DNA of 64,000 nt, from the NCBI GenBank assembly GCA_002633005.1, contig NMRA01000126.1, positions 198,641 to 262,640 of the forward strand, written 5' to 3'. Numbering within the stretch: the first letter of the stretch is position 1; every line of letters begins with the position of its first letter. Below the pieces are notes generated by a model that worked only from the letters and a program-made list of their open reading frames with translations, made no database searches and was not told the origin of the DNA. Source of the DNA: Phoronis australis (Eukaryota > Phoronida > Phoronidae). Shown here piece by piece: positions 48,016 through 61,534 of this stretch. The position numbers and the translations under genes are program-made.

Positions 48016-50532
48016 CGGTGACGGATCTACGGGGGTTCAGGGGGTTTAAACCCCCCTCCCATCGGGCCAGGACCCAAAAATTAAAAAAAAAAAAACAAAC
48101 AAAAACGTCTCCAGCAAAACAAAAGCGGCACCGCCAGCGTGTGTAAACCCCGGCCAAGTAAACCAACTTGGAAAAAATGAGGGGTGGGGGTTCACTCTGA
48201 AAATATATTTTTTGCATTGTGAATTGCTGTTATGAAAATCAACGCATTTCGAGTCAGTCTTCGTGGCTCATCGGCAAAACCCCGGAGATCATTGTGCGCG
48301 CGCTTCCGTCGACACTTCTGAAGTAGCCAAGCATTTTAGATGGATCCACCGCTGAAAGAGCAGCTCTATAGCTGATTTCTTTAGGTAACTATTTTCTTTA
48401 CTCTAACACATGTTTTGATTTGATAAGGTAAATGCTGTGGTGCCGCAATCCTGACATTCAGGCGAATTGACGTGCAAAGTTTTTACCTCATCTGTCATGC
48501 CGTGTCATCCTATTACACCCCACACGTTTGTAACTCGAATTTGTACTATTAAAGTTGTATTGCGCAATATCATACAGTGTACATGTACATGAAACACTTT
48601 TGAAAAAACTCGTTTTCCGAAGAATTGCTGTTGTGGCGGGTGCCGTGGTCTGGTCGCGAGTCTGCTTGAAGATGCAATCTAACAAGTTATGTCTATACAA
48701 GGAATGACCAAGGGGGCATTCACATTGACAAAGTGACCGCATTCGCGAAGAGTGTACAGTACCAGAAATTGCAGGGAGTCTGTATTTTCAAAACAAAGTC
48801 TTGCGGGACTCGTGCGATGTTCAATAGGCCTCCTAAGGAGCCCTAGTGCCGACCTCAACACCTACCGTCGATGATGAACGTATCAAATTTAATTGCGCAT
48901 GCTGATAGTCTTTTGAATGGACTTGGTAACCTCAGGGGGCTTAGTGCCAACTGAGCTGCGAAACGACATGCTGACATTGTAGAGGCGTACAAGCTCATTG
49001 ACACAGCAGTTGACGAAGTGCAAGTGTTGGAAACAAACGTCGAAGATGTCTGGGTAGAATGGTTCTAAGAGGAGCAAACCATTGGATCCGATGTACAGAT
49101 TCCTCGGCAGTCTAGACAACAGAAATATAGGACCAACTTTCCTGGAGAAACACCCAGGTAATAAGTTAGAGTTCTACACAGTTTGTAATAATGTCGGTTT
49201 TTTATGCTTGTGTACAATGAAAACGAAATAGAAATTATTTTCGGACATGCCAAATTTACCCAGTACAGCAGAGGGTCTACGAGCGCACAGAAACTGATTC
49301 TGGTTTGTATTTCCACTTGAGTCTATCTGCTTCATATCCAAAATCTATTTCACGTAGTGCGTAGTTAAACCTGTACTCAATACTTCTTTCTTCCAGTGAG
49401 TACTACAGAACGGTGCGAAAACCCTTCCTAGACAACCTGTCGCAGCAGTTGACCACCAGATGTGTAAACTACCCGTATGAGCTAACACTGGGTATTAAAA
49501 AGTGTCTAGAGAGAAGTTTTCAATTCAAATTTTTTTGAAAAGTACGCTTTAGGTCTCGCGACGGACCAGGCCAGCTTGACTTGTGTAGATATCGAGTTTC
49601 AGTGTACTTCTGGTCCCTCGGCGAACTAGTCTTGTGATGTTTTTTACCAACGTGTGCTTTGTAAAACTATTTATCTCAGCTGTTTGGTCCCGCAACAGAT
49701 CGACTATTTTATAGGGATAATAAGCCCAGGTGTACTTTTGGTCTCGTGACGGACCAGGCCAGTGTTTTTGTGTACTCTCAGTGTACATCTGGTCCCTCTG
49801 CGAACTGCTCCTGTATATCTTTTCACCACGGTGTACAGAATGTTTTGGTTTCGTGAAACTGTTTTCAGATGATATGTTTCATGATACATTTGACGTTTTT
49901 CAATTGTTGTCAACGTGATTCAGTTTAATAAAGTGATAATTATTTATTGTCGCTTTTAATAATAGACCATGAGCTGAGAGCACCATCCTTCGCCAGTTGT
50001 TCTCGTAACGAGACAGAACACATGTTTATTTCCGTACAAACAGTACAGGTCTTCGTTCTTAAACAACTTGAGGCTGCTGCGATCATCTGATATTCAAGTT
50101 TTTACGCCCCGTCGGTGCTCCTTATGCTCTTGAATATTTGGTAGTTGTCTAAACCCCTATATGCACACCACACGTTTTCGTATGCTAAAAAGGTGTGTAT
50201 AAGCAGATGTTCCAACAAAAATTTTTGCTGGTGGTGTGATTCATACCCAGATGTGCACAAATATGGTTTCACGAAACTTATGAGCCAAGTTCATGTGACG
50301 AAATCGAGAAGGGTTTTAATTATCTTAAGAAAAACTCCAGGGACATGCCAGAAACGTACCAGGATGCATGGAAATTTCACTGTTTGGCTACAAAAACAAA
50401 AAGTTGTCTTACACGGGAGGGGGATTTACCCTGACCTCCCCTTCCTTCCGTTCGGCGCCACGCGCCTCGGATTCGACCTTTGCGGGAATCCTAAACCCCC
50501 CCCCCCTTACTGAAAACGTAGATCCGCCACTG
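48016..50532. mobile_element. Possible 2.5-kb DNA transposon with CAGTGGCGGATC-type ends and TAAAC flanks
   Basis: The left end CGGTGACGGATCTACG and the reverse complement of the right end, CAGTGGCGGATCTACG, agree at 14 of 16 bases; looser G-rich similarity continues inward. TAAAC abuts both ends (48011-48015, 50533-50537), a candidate 5-bp target duplication. The interior has a 188-bp duplication and a 122-codon frame (50145-50513) with no known domain. The two ends could instead belong to separate copies. Confidence 0.5.
49552..49930. repeat. 188-bp tandem duplication with GGTCYC sub-repeats
   Basis: GGTCTCGCGACGGACCAGGC at 49552 recurs as GGTCTCGTGACGGACCAGGC at 49740, and GGTCCCTCGGCGAACT at 49612 recurs at 49791. 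A further related box, GGTCCCGCAACAGATC, lies at 49685, so a ~60-bp unit may underlie the larger one. Confidence 0.8.
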
Positions 50533-50539
50533 TAAACGT

Positions 50540-53500
50540 TTCGATTCTTATTTTATCTTACTTTGAATTTGGGCACATTTGACCAGCCGTTGTAGTGCCT
50601 ACTACGCCTTTAAGTACAATGTATTCAACACAAGCAAACTTTCTTTTCACATTTGTTTAATAATGGAATCAAAGTCAACATACTCCCCAAACACACATGA
50701 GCGACAGCCAGTTTCAACATCGTACCACAAATCCGGAGTTTGGAAATTTGGCATGTCCACCGTGACTTTGTCCAATCTCATGAATGAAAACGTTCCACGT
50801 CAAAAAAAGTTATCTTTAACATCAACTGTGTTTACATTCACTGTTTTAACTTTCCACAAAATTCATTTCTTTCAAAACATTCTAATCAACTTTAAAGTGT
50901 TCTTATAATGGGTTTTTGCATTTTTTTGGTTTTAGACCGTGTATAATAATCTTATAACATAATATATAATTAAAGAAACACTTATTTTGGAAAATAAATG
51001 ATTAATTTTGAATTTTAAAGAAAAATGACGATTTTTTGGTTTCCCACCACGTGATGTCATCAGTGGAAGACGTTGATCAGTTTACAGCATATAAGCAATG
51101 GCGAATAGTAGTGATTTTATGTGTTGCGCAGACTTAGAGAGCGAGCTTGACGAGTATTATGAAAAAAGGTATGAAGATGGGGATAAAGACGACACTCGGG
51201 TGAAACATATAATAAGTTAGACCTCGCCGTATCGGCAGACTGCGTGTTTGTTGCCATACATGTTTGTTGTCGACCCTCCCGCACTGGCGTCTTCGGCGAG
51301 TGAGTCCGAGTCGGAGCTTTCCCAGTCTGCGCACAGTCTTGATTTCTGAGCTTACATTCCTGATTGATAATGCATAGCTTTTTATTGACTCACAATTTAA
51401 TTTTCTAACCAGTCTTACTAGTGTCGAGTAATATGCATATGTCTCGAGCTGTAAATCTGTAACCGAAATTTTTACCCTGACTGCAAAAGCCCAGTTGCGA
51501 ATAGCGGCTACATTGATTTCATTTCTTCGAATGCCGAGTGCATGCAGGAACGACCATATCTACATGTAATTATCGTGACGCTAGCTGGATTTTATTTCTG
51601 GTAAATGATACTCGTTTCTGCCTTGTACGTTCCAAAATTACGAAAGCGTTGTACTGTTCGTCAATTATAATTCGGAACAGTGCCCAACTCCAACCTCTGT
51701 ACTGGCTGCTGTCGTGACCTCAAACTCTTTGCCCGGCATTTACATTTCATTTTCTATAATAAAATTCGGCATTGGCGTATATGTGGATAGCAAGCATTCC
51801 CTTGAGAACTTTCTAACTTCAATCACAGTCATTAACTCAATCACAATTTGATGCTGAGGCTTTACACAATAAGCGCTTGACAATCACATTGCCAGCAATG
51901 GTGCAACACATTGCATTCTTTTTCTCCATCAAATGTACTTAGACGTTGGAGAAACTTTCATTAAATCTCCGTTTCTGCTACTTGTCGAAATACAATTCTT
52001 CAAAATGGACTGAGCACACCATGGCCCCCGCTAAATTGATTGCTTGCTCCACCGTGTACTGCCATGCCCGTGTCCAATGCACGAACCTGTGCCATTTGTG
52101 GGCGATCTTATTATCCTTTGGAAACACAAAACTGAAATACTGTCTGTCCGATTGCTATTAGTGCATCCTCCGCACACGCATCTTTTTACAATACTCGTCT
52201 CGTGCAATATTCAGCTCTTTTTGAGACCACTCTGGCTCACGATTGGTGTAGAACAACACAGGGGTGGAGAACGGAGTGCCAGTGGTGACATCACACAAAA
52301 TTTTTAATTTTTTTATTTTTGCGTTTATTTCTTGATTACATCAGCACTAAAATTGAAGAAGAAATGCTTAAAATATAATACCAAAATTGTTGGTAACTGA
52401 ATTCAAGCATTTATGACCATGGTGTGAAGGGTTTAAACAAAATGTCGGAAGCGTCCTTATAAATAAAAACGTTGTCAGGAGCGTCTCACACGGTAAGAAA
52501 CAGTGGCAGTTTGACATCCATTAGCTAGGGGGTTAAGTGGAAGAACGCGCATATTCTCTTTAAAAAGCTACATCATACGGCGTTTTTTTTTTTGCAAGAA
52601 CGAATTTCCGGCGCACCCACAAAAAGTACAACATGGCGCCCCAAAAAGTGTTTTGGCGCTTCCAAAATCGCCTTTGCACGCCCTCCCCAGAAGGACTGGA
52701 CCCTCTCGGCGTGTCCCCTTTCCACACCACCACTACAAACATATACCTGGAAATGCATTTGTAGGAAAAGGATTTCACATTCACATTTAGCGTTACAAAA
52801 TTGCCGCGGTCTCATCTCAGGGCACTCAATTTTCTGTATGATAGATAGTCTCTAGATATGAACCTTTGGAACAATTTAGCCGACTAACTTTTACACTACA
52901 AACATGACGGAATCTTGTGGAATTCTGTGAGTGCAAGGCGTGGGGTCTCGTTTTGTGTTAGCAAGTCTTTTGTTTTAGCTTACTTGCTTGCTCATTTGTT
53001 AATCTTGTGTGGTTGTTGAGAGTATCTTTATGTAGAACATGTCCTAGCTTTATGTAGCATACAGGCCTTTTATTCAGTGAATCACCTGGATGCACCATTC
53101 ATGAAGGTAGGGCATTTTTACAGAGACCGTTAGACTTGTATCATTTGACCTTTTACTATGGCATGTAGATCGGCGTAGGGCCCCTGTAGTCGTGGGGCAC
53201 GAGGGTACGTGCCCTAGTGGGCCCTGTGGTTAAGATGGCATTGAGAAAGTACAACAAACCTCAGTGTTTCACCTTACTGCATATGTCAAAGACGTCTAAT
53301 ATTGAGTCATTGAACACGACTGTCTTTCATATTTATAAGAAAGGTTCGGATGATACTCAGACCTTCGGTGAGCATCCGATTTTGGGAAGTATCTTGAAAA
53401 GACCGTCCCTACTACCAAGGTCAAATGCTTCCCTTAGATCAGTGAAGGCTACCAGTGGTTTCCCTTTCCTGGAGCAGCCCGGTAGAGATTATCATGTTTA

Positions 53501-54830
53501 TGGTAGACCTAAGAGCGCGGAAGCCGCAATGGATTATAGTTATAGCTTTTCTGCTAAGTTATTTGCCGCCTCTTGAGAACAAGTTAAACTACGACCAGCC
53601 TGAAAATACTCAAGGCGGGGATGGCGCGGTAGTCATTACTGTCCTGCCATGTCGCCCTTATTTTTAAATAGCGTGACGATTTTGCGTTCCTCGTGTCCTG
53701 GGTCAATCCATCACCTCTCGAGCAGAGGCAAAGAATTCAAAGTAATTCAGAGTAACTGATAGTTTCCTTGAATCATTTTGAAATTTCGACGGGAGTAGTA
53801 TCTTCCCCAGTCGTCTTACATTTGGTCAGACAATCCAGCTACTAGTGTTGGGTTCTCAGTCACGTTCGTCTGTCATAGGCAGGTACTCAATGGAGTTTCA
53901 ATCATATTCTTTTTAATTATATTCTGCCTTGTAGTTAGGGTGTGCAAATGTATCTCTTGCTAGGTTGAAATTTTTTATGTGCGCCAGTAATGCTGTCGAT
54001 CACAGGGGTGAAAACATCGATTTTATTTTAGAACTAATGGACGATATCTGATTTACAAGGGAATCTATGAACAACCAAATTGCATTGCGATTCAAACACA
54101 TTTATTCGCCTGAATAGATATTCACAAAATAAGTTCCAAAATAGCAAGTTGTGTTATATTACTTTAACTTCCTTAGTTTTAATTAATATTCTCACATCAT
54201 GCTTTAAAATGACAAGTTGGCAATTGCTCTCATTTAGAACTAACAATCACTGAAACACTGAGTAATGACACTGAGAGAAACTAAGGCTGGCGCATGGCAA
54301 AAATTCTCAATCATGTAAGATAACATTCACACAGCGGAGTAGGAGGGGGTTTTGAGAGGGTATCGCCTCAGCAGCACCCCCAGACAGATCGTCGTAGACG
54401 TAAGCAGGGCGGCGCAAAATTATTTGTGACCGGGGAGGAAGGTCACAAGAAACTGGCGACGAAAGGCTGCCCGAAAGTAATGGGACCAGGGGTGGGGTTG
54501 GATCAGATCCGTCCCAGGTGACGACCATCCTGGGTGCGCCACTGCTCACGAAGCATTGACGACTGTTCATTTCGTGGGACCGGTGAATGTTATACCCATG
54601 TTGCGCGACACGACTTAGGTCACAATTTTAAAATCTTTTAGAACTTCAAAATTAGTTTCAATTGTTTGGTCCCGTTCAGTGAATAGGTGTTGATTCTGTG
54701 ACACATCACAAATTCTGCAAATACATACTTCACACAACATATTATCATGACGTTTAATATAACAAATGTGAATAACAGCTCCTTGTTGGTACAAATATGA
54801 TAAATTTTGCAAACGTATATGCGCGTATTA
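50540..54830. other. Repeat-like stretch without a recognised gene
   Basis: A 119-codon frame at 53217-53576 (plus strand; contains EHPILGSILKRPSLLP) has no recognised domain. Short frames near 51100 (starting MANSSDFMCCADLESELDEY) and at 51946-52161 resemble pieces of a repeated protein but stop early. Confidence 0.4.
53217..53576 (+). CDS. Unassigned 119-codon open frame
   Basis: ATG to TGA without break; the peptide has a basic start (MALRKYNKPQC) and a serine/alanine-rich end. It has no signal peptide, membrane segment or family I recognise, and no clear splice or poly(A) signals. It could be chance or the remains of a mobile element. Confidence 0.15.
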   Translation: MGPVVKMALRKYNKPQCFTLLHMSKTSNIESLNTTVFHIYKKGSDDTQTFGEHPILGSILKRPSLLPRSNASLRSVKATSGFPFLEQPGRDYHVYGRPKSAEAAMDYSYSFSAKLFAAS

Positions 54831-54840
54831 TAGTAATTGG

Positions 54841-55375
54841 CTACCTTCGTTACCAAGAACTAAATTTCTTGAAAACCTTTTTAACTACAAATGGTAAACA
54901 CATAAAAATGACCCCAAATGTTCGTAATTACGTGACCGTGTTCTTTTTCAAAAAACCTGACTAGTCACGGAAGATCGTCATAATTTCCACAAAAGTGATT
55001 TTTTTCGGATGAAACTTGCAAATTCCGCTTCTTTGTTTTATTAGCTTTAACAGCGTATTTGGGATTTTCTTTTATGACCTTTAACCCCCGAATCCCACAG
55101 CCAACTAAAATGTAGAACATACCTTGATACTGACATTAAAATAAATTCCCATGCACGTTTAGTAGCGAATAGAACTGAGAAACAGAGTATACAAGCTTCG
55201 TTCAAAAATATGTTTGTCGGAAATACGGCGATCTCCGTGAAAAAATCCCGATTTCAGAGAAGACACACAATCACGTGATTACGAACATTCCCGTAATAAG
55301 ACTGCGATTTTAAAAATATATATTTGAAGTCTTCTCTTAATATTTGAAAATTTGATCCTTGGTAACGAAGGCACC
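54841..55375. mobile_element. Fold-back (long inverted repeat) element, ~535 bp
   Basis: The left arm (from CTACCTTCGTTACCAAG, through TTCGTAATTACGTGA at about 54930, to TCACGGAAGATCG near 54967) is mirrored by the right arm (TTACGAACAT at about 55279 to CTTGGTAACGAAGGCA at 55356-55371, inner part near 55230). Arms are about 170-190 bp and diverged, with indels. The centre is non-coding. Confidence 0.75.
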
Positions 55376-55399
55376 TCATTTCTGAAACCATGCGCCTGT

Positions 55400-58300
55400 T
55401 AGCGAACATGTGTCCATAACCAGAAATAGGCACATGCACCCATCAACAAAACATATGAGGATAAAAGGAACTACTTTTAAAATAGTATGTGACTAAGACT
55501 CGACTTATACGTTACAAAACGGTAAATAATGACGACAGTATTGAATTAAGGTTATGTAAGGCCTGCTTTTTTACTTTATACTAATTTGCCATTAGTAGTC
55601 ACCTGACCATTATTTTAGCAAAATTCACCAAAAATGTATATTCAAAGCAAAAACAACGGCTTCAATAGCGTGACCAAATGTTATTGGATATAAATGTTCG
55701 ATAAAAAATTTCCAAAACGCTGTTACAGTTTCCTAAGTTATCGTTGGGAAACAGAGCATAAGCCGTAGTAGTGACAGATTCGTATGAATCTGATCAACCA
55801 TTTATGAAATATCATAATCCATAATTATCCAAATTTGGAATTTTTATTGGATTTTACATAACCTCAACTATTAAATATTACAACGAAGGGTACAAATGAT
55901 GGACAAAAGACAGTGACGATAAACAACCAATTTAAGGCACGCTCAAATACAAGGAATAGTCCCAAGCGCCTATACGCGCTATTATGCAAGTCTAACTTGA
56001 CTTATCTAGTAAATCTGGTAGATACTGACTTTTCAATTTAACACTAACTATTACATAACAAGAATTAAAGAGGGACAAAAGGCATATAGTTGAGCAATTT
56101 TTGAAAAAATAATTTTTTCATACAAAGCTGCATGGGTATATAAATACAGGTATATTAGGTACGTTCTGTCTTTTCTGTTGGTTCATCTATAGATAAAATT
56201 GGTAGATAGGATAATAAACAGAGAGAGAGAGAGAGAGAGAGTAAGAGAGAGATGGGGGAGAGAGAGACGGGAGGAGAGGACAGACAGTTAGCTAGAAAGA
56301 CGATGAGCATACAGGAAGATAGACAGGTGTCATTATCATTAGTTTGTAACATAGTACACGACCACTGATACTTCTGCCCTATGATAGGCTACAACACTGT
56401 TCGACGACTTCCGCTATGAGATGATGCTACCAGGCATCCCATGAATATCACTTTCAAATCGCCCACTTCAGATATCGCTATTCGTAAACGAACTGACCAA
56501 TTACAGGCTGCAAAAACCATAAACACGTAACTGAGTAAAGAAGGTTAGCGAGCGGAGGATGGTGGTACACCCAAGCAGGAAAAACGTGCTAACGAGGAAA
56601 TTAGAGGAAAGAAACATCAGTGGCTGTATAAAAACGCATATAGACCGATCCAACGGTCATGTCAGGTTACGTGGACATTGGGAAAGTATCGTTGCAGTCC
56701 CTCAGCCCCATGTAGCCTGACCTTGCCCTCTGGATTGGCTCATGTATATTGTAGACAATCGTATACTTTTACGACACCCAATCAATTGTAAATTATTATT
56801 GGATTAGGTCTGCATATTTTGCACAAAAAACATTTGAGAGGCGTCATTTGGAAAATGTACAATCGTCTTTTACTTAGCGAAACTATGCACAGATCTATTG
56901 AATAGCAATAGAAAGTTTTTTAAATCTTCTGCGCAAAAAAACAAAGAAATATACACGCACAACAGAATACAATGCAACATTTTGAAAAAGTCAATATTTT
57001 GTTAAATTATTGGGTTTATTTTTTCGACGTACAAATGTAAACGACTCAGCTAATAATTGCCATCACCCTTCCGGTCATCACTCAGGTCTGCAAACCTTCA
57101 CAACTCCAAACCTATTTATATCTGAAAAGGTATAAAATCTACCTTTACCGCCACGACAGTAAAATACACCTTGGTTATTGCTACACGAAGTACAGGAATA
57201 GGCCTACATGGACCGCCAACTGCTAGGCTGTGACCTGCTACGCTGGATTCCTGATTTTAGTCGACTCTTGGCCAAATCCTTTTGATGTAATGATTGAAGT
57301 TCGCAGAAGCGTAGACATGAAACACCTCCAAAGCATAATTTGAAGGTATGAAAATACCTGAGGTGTTCCGGACGCATGGTCGCTAGTTGTAGGCCACGGA
57401 CTGAACGCGCAACATGACTTCAAATATTTTTTCAACATTTTGGGACATCAGCCAAAACACGTGTATTAATTATATTCGTATCTAAAACAAACGCATTTAA
57501 GCGGTTTTCTATATCTGAATTTATTACCACGCTTTATAACAGAATTTCTTACAATGGGAACTATTTTGTCGATTATGTTTTGTTCAAAAGCATTGGTATA
57601 TATTTGCACTAGATGTATGACATTAGCTTACCAAACAAAGCCTGTCTCAATCCAAATCATCGTTTTCCAGTTGAAAACGCTGGAGTAGGTGTGGTTAAGT
57701 TTTCACCCTCGTATGAACCAGAACGTCTCTGCCCTGTTGAAAATAAATAATATTTTAATTACATTTTCATGGAGATTGCTCTGCGGTAAAACCCAACGCA
57801 TTCAGGCATAGTGGAGCACTTGTGACTTTTTTCCAAGATAATGCATTTTCTTTAAAAAAATATTTATCTCGCATGTTTCAATGATAAGCAGAGTAAATAC
57901 GTTGTATTGCGGGCTTGGCCGTATACTGTTCTTTTTGCCGTTTTTTTCATAGCTACCACCGACGCTAATTATGCTATGTCTCAACATTGATGCCAATCCT
58001 CTTCGGAAAGTCCATACCAGCTTTACGCGGTTGACTGCGAGTCTGTGATTGGAAAATCATGTAAAAATCTTAAAGGTAATCCCCTCCTGCAGGGATAGTT
58101 CACTAGAGAGCATTTTCTACGCGTTAAATGCGAACACGAACGTGTGAGTTACCAGAGATCACAGGTTCACGTTCGCGTATGCGTTCTGCTCCACTTTTTT
58201 GTTTCGGCTACATGTACGCCTAGTTAAGTGGTAGCACTACAGTCAACAAAAGAATGGCATACTATGACCTGTTGGATTAGACACTCGTGGAAGATGACTT

Positions 58301-58610
58301 CGACTTACTGGTCTTGACTTCACGTATATGACAGACGAGTCAAGGTTTTAATTTGGTAAGCAGCTTACCTCTGTGTTTCAACCACTGATGTTTAACATAG
58401 AACTAGAACGTGAATTGTGTTTTGTTAATTAAAGAATAACTGACTTCCCCAAAGTAATATCCCTGAGTCTAAAATTGTTGAGCAGTTGAGCAGCTTTACC
58501 CAGTCACCTTTATCGTAGCCAGAAGTATTCAACAGGAAAAGATCCAGCCCCAGCCTATCCGTTAAAGATAGGATATAGATGGACAACAACAACAAAATTG
58601 TTGCACCTAC
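55400..58610. other. No gene recognised
   Basis: AT-rich sequence with a (GA)n microsatellite at 56219-56280; no exon or RNA gene stands out on either strand. Confidence 0.45.
56219..56280. repeat. (GA)n microsatellite, interrupted
   Basis: GAGAGA runs broken by GTAA, GATGGGGG and GACGGGAG. Confidence 0.95.
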
Positions 58611-58617
58611 CAGTGGC

Positions 58618-58787
58618 GGATTTAGAGGGGGACCACAGGGGCCATGGCCCCCCTAAAATTCTCCCAGATTCCATTTGGCAGTCCGGCGGTACCTATGTCT
58701 GACGGGCAAAATCCTGGCTAATTCTCTGTCCTGCCCCCCACCCCCCATTTCAAAATCCTGTGTCCGTCCCTGGCTACTGGTACCTCT
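58618..58787. mobile_element. Short CAGTGGCGGATT-type MITE
   Basis: The left end CCAGTGGCGGATTTAGAGG resembles the reverse complement of the right end (CCAGTAGCCAGGGACGG) and the ends of the 48016-50532 element. Flanks are similar (GCACCTAC and GTACCTCT), a possible mutated 8-bp target duplication. C- and G-rich runs lie inside. Confidence 0.45.
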
Positions 58788-59534
58788 ATCCATAATTATA
58801 ACTAAGTTAGTAATAATTTTGAATTGGCTTCTGATTCAAATCACTTCACGTAATCATCGGGCCGTACCCGGCCAACTTCGCCCGAGTGGTGTTTGCATAG
58901 ANGGAGGCTATAGCCCCCCCCCCCTCCCTAGCCCCCCTGTGGTACACTGCCCGTAGACCATGGACGCCGGAGCACTGAAAAAGTGAGGTTATAGCCCCCC
59001 AGCCCCCTACGGTGCGCCGCCCATGACCTGTATGGCAGCGAGAGAGCTCCCAAAAAGTGGTGCGGTGTGAATGCCTTAAAGTTGACCAAGAAACAATTAA
59101 CAGCAGAATATAGGTTTGTTATCTGCTATTTTGGTAAACTTGCTAGCATAATACGGTAAAGTGCAACCATTTTCAAATTTCGAATTGGAAGTGATTGTCA
59201 AATATGTCTTTCATCCAGTGTCCGGTGGATGACATGCATGCGTGTACGCATGTGTGCTTCCATTTTTTTAAATTCAGTGCACGCCGACGGTAAGTTCACT
59301 ATAGACAGTCTTTCGTCGTCGCTCAAAAACCAGACATTTAACTACCGTGTTTTCTGGCACTGAGAAAACCCCGGCGAGCATGTTCACATTATTGGGGAAA
59401 AGTAGGTCTAGAGCTAATAAAAAACGTTGGTCAATGAAGAAAGTATTACCCTGTCAACCAGTGGTATTAACCTCGTAGACTTCATGCGAGCAAAAAACTT
59501 GATGGAGAAGATTTCTACGGTTACATGTCACTAT

Positions 59535-60400
59535 TTCGAAGGTCCACTACTCTGAAGGTCCACTGCTCGATCTTAAGGCTCACTAGACCGAAGGTTCGCA
59601 ACCTTCGAAACTTCACCACTTCGAATGTTCACAATTATGAAACCAGAACTCCGAAGTTCACTGCTCTGATTGTGTTCTAATGAGTCGGAACTGACACGAA
59701 TAAAGTATTGTGTTTGTGTCCATTTAGTAACCCAAAGGGTGTGCAAGAATTGAATTGTTCTTAGAATACTGATTTCTTCGTTTACAAATGAGCCCAGTTC
59801 CAATCACCGCCAATCGTGATTCTTGAATCTAACTAACGACTCATTCTCAAACAGGGACAACGTCTGGGGCACGGGTCAGGGTTGTGGCGACCAATGGCGG
59901 TTATAAATTTACGAAGCCTGAATGGGACTCTCTGATTTCGTGAAGACTGGCAGGGTAGCCTAGTAACCACATTTTAGTGTCGACCCGGCCGTGCGCGTGG
60001 TTCCGGTGGGTGAGGATGAGGCGCAGCGGCCCTAAACTTTTCAGTGGCGTTGTGAAATTATGAGACTCTTGACATGGATTTAATGAATGTATCGTGGTTG
60101 ATAATTCATCAACATTCCTACTTCACATTCTTTTCAAAATGCCAGTACATACTCATTTTCCGTATTCGTAAGACGTGCAGGCAATTTCGCATGCGCATAA
60201 AATCCAAAGAAAGTGTTTTAGTACCTGGGTGTTGTTTTACACCACTCAGTGCATCTAATAACCGAAGTAGGCCTACTGTTTATTTTTGCATGTAAAAGTA
60301 TAAAAATTACACCTGAGTCCGAAATTTTTTAGATTTTTGGAGTATAGAACCTTCGTAGTAGTGAACCTTAGGAGTAGTGAACCTTCGGAACAGTGGTTGT
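59535..60400. repeat. Inverted clusters of an ~18-bp GAAGGTCCACTGCTC repeat
   Basis: At 59535-59670, units such as CGAAGGTCCACTACTC, TGAAGGTCCACTGCTC and CCGAAGTTCACTGCTC alternate irregularly. At 60345-60400 the opposite strand appears (GTAGTGAACCTTAGGAGTAG, TGAACCTTCGGAACAGTGG). About 680 bp lie between, so the clusters may be the ends of one element. Confidence 0.7.
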
Positions 60401-61162
60401 TCCCATTTCCAGCGATTTAAGCAAATTACAAGCAACACGCAAAACCATAAGATAAAAAAATTCGTCAAGTCATTCCGCGACTAAATATTTCCGTCTGAGT
60501 ATGTAATGAGGTGTAATCACTCGTTTAAGCACCCCTGATTTGAAAGTTTGGCAGGAGGTAACGCGAGAAATTTCTCTTTCTGCAGGACCCCATTGCATCC
60601 GAATGTGAGTCCCGTTCTTCGCGAGCAACTGTCACGGCATCCACATTTCTGGTATTACGAGTTCCGTCTCATCTCAGGAACATAGAGCTGAGAGTCACTT
60701 TTGTGTATACCGATTTCCCTTCCCCCTAATTAACCTGCGTCCATTGCCTTACCGAAATCTCTACAGTGTTGACGTTTGCAAAATATTAGTATCAAAGATC
60801 CACTGTTCTAGAAATTTGAACCACTCCCATGCAATGCTGGCTACGGGTCTGAACGTGGGGTGCAACCTTTGGACACTGTAATGAACGGNTGCATCATAAC
60901 TTAACACAATGGTTTAATATTGTGTTTATGTTTACTGACTTAAATGACTGAGAGGGTTTTATTTTATTTTATTTAATTCAACGAGTAAGCCTATTGTAGG
61001 GATTTATTTTGAATTTAGAAGGGATCAAACCTCTATGAAAAATGAAACTACCAACTGGACCCTAACTGTATGAAATGGTGTTTTTATCATTCTGATTCTC
61101 TAAAACCATAAGTGTCCTAACTGAAAATAAGCCTACCCTGTTCAAAATAGTGGAGTGCACAG

Positions 61163-61195
61163 CCCCCCCCCCCCCCCCCCCCCCCCTCCCCCCTT
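61163..61195. repeat. Poly-C tract
   Basis: About 30 C residues with one T, next to TTGGCTACGCCA, an end motif common in repeats. Confidence 0.9.
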
Positions 61196-61534
61196 GGCTA
61201 CGCCAGTTCCAGTCACTGCCGTACTTTGTCCGGTAATTTCAACATGTCATAAGTGTCTCAGTGGCGTAGCGAGGTGCGGGGCGGGGGAGTGGTACAGTTG
61301 TTCTCGGGCACTAGAGAGGGTTGCGGGTGAAAAAAATAAGTGGCGATTGGGGCAGGCCGGAAGGATAAGTAACTTCTTGGCGACAGGGCCAGAGGCCGAA
61401 AGAGTCAAAGCTATACGCCCGGGGAGTCATCACTATACATGTACCTTGCCCCGGTGAAGGCAATCAATATTAATATTGAGACATATACACATGGCCATAG
61501 GCCCCAAGTATATCATGTACAAGACAGAATATTG

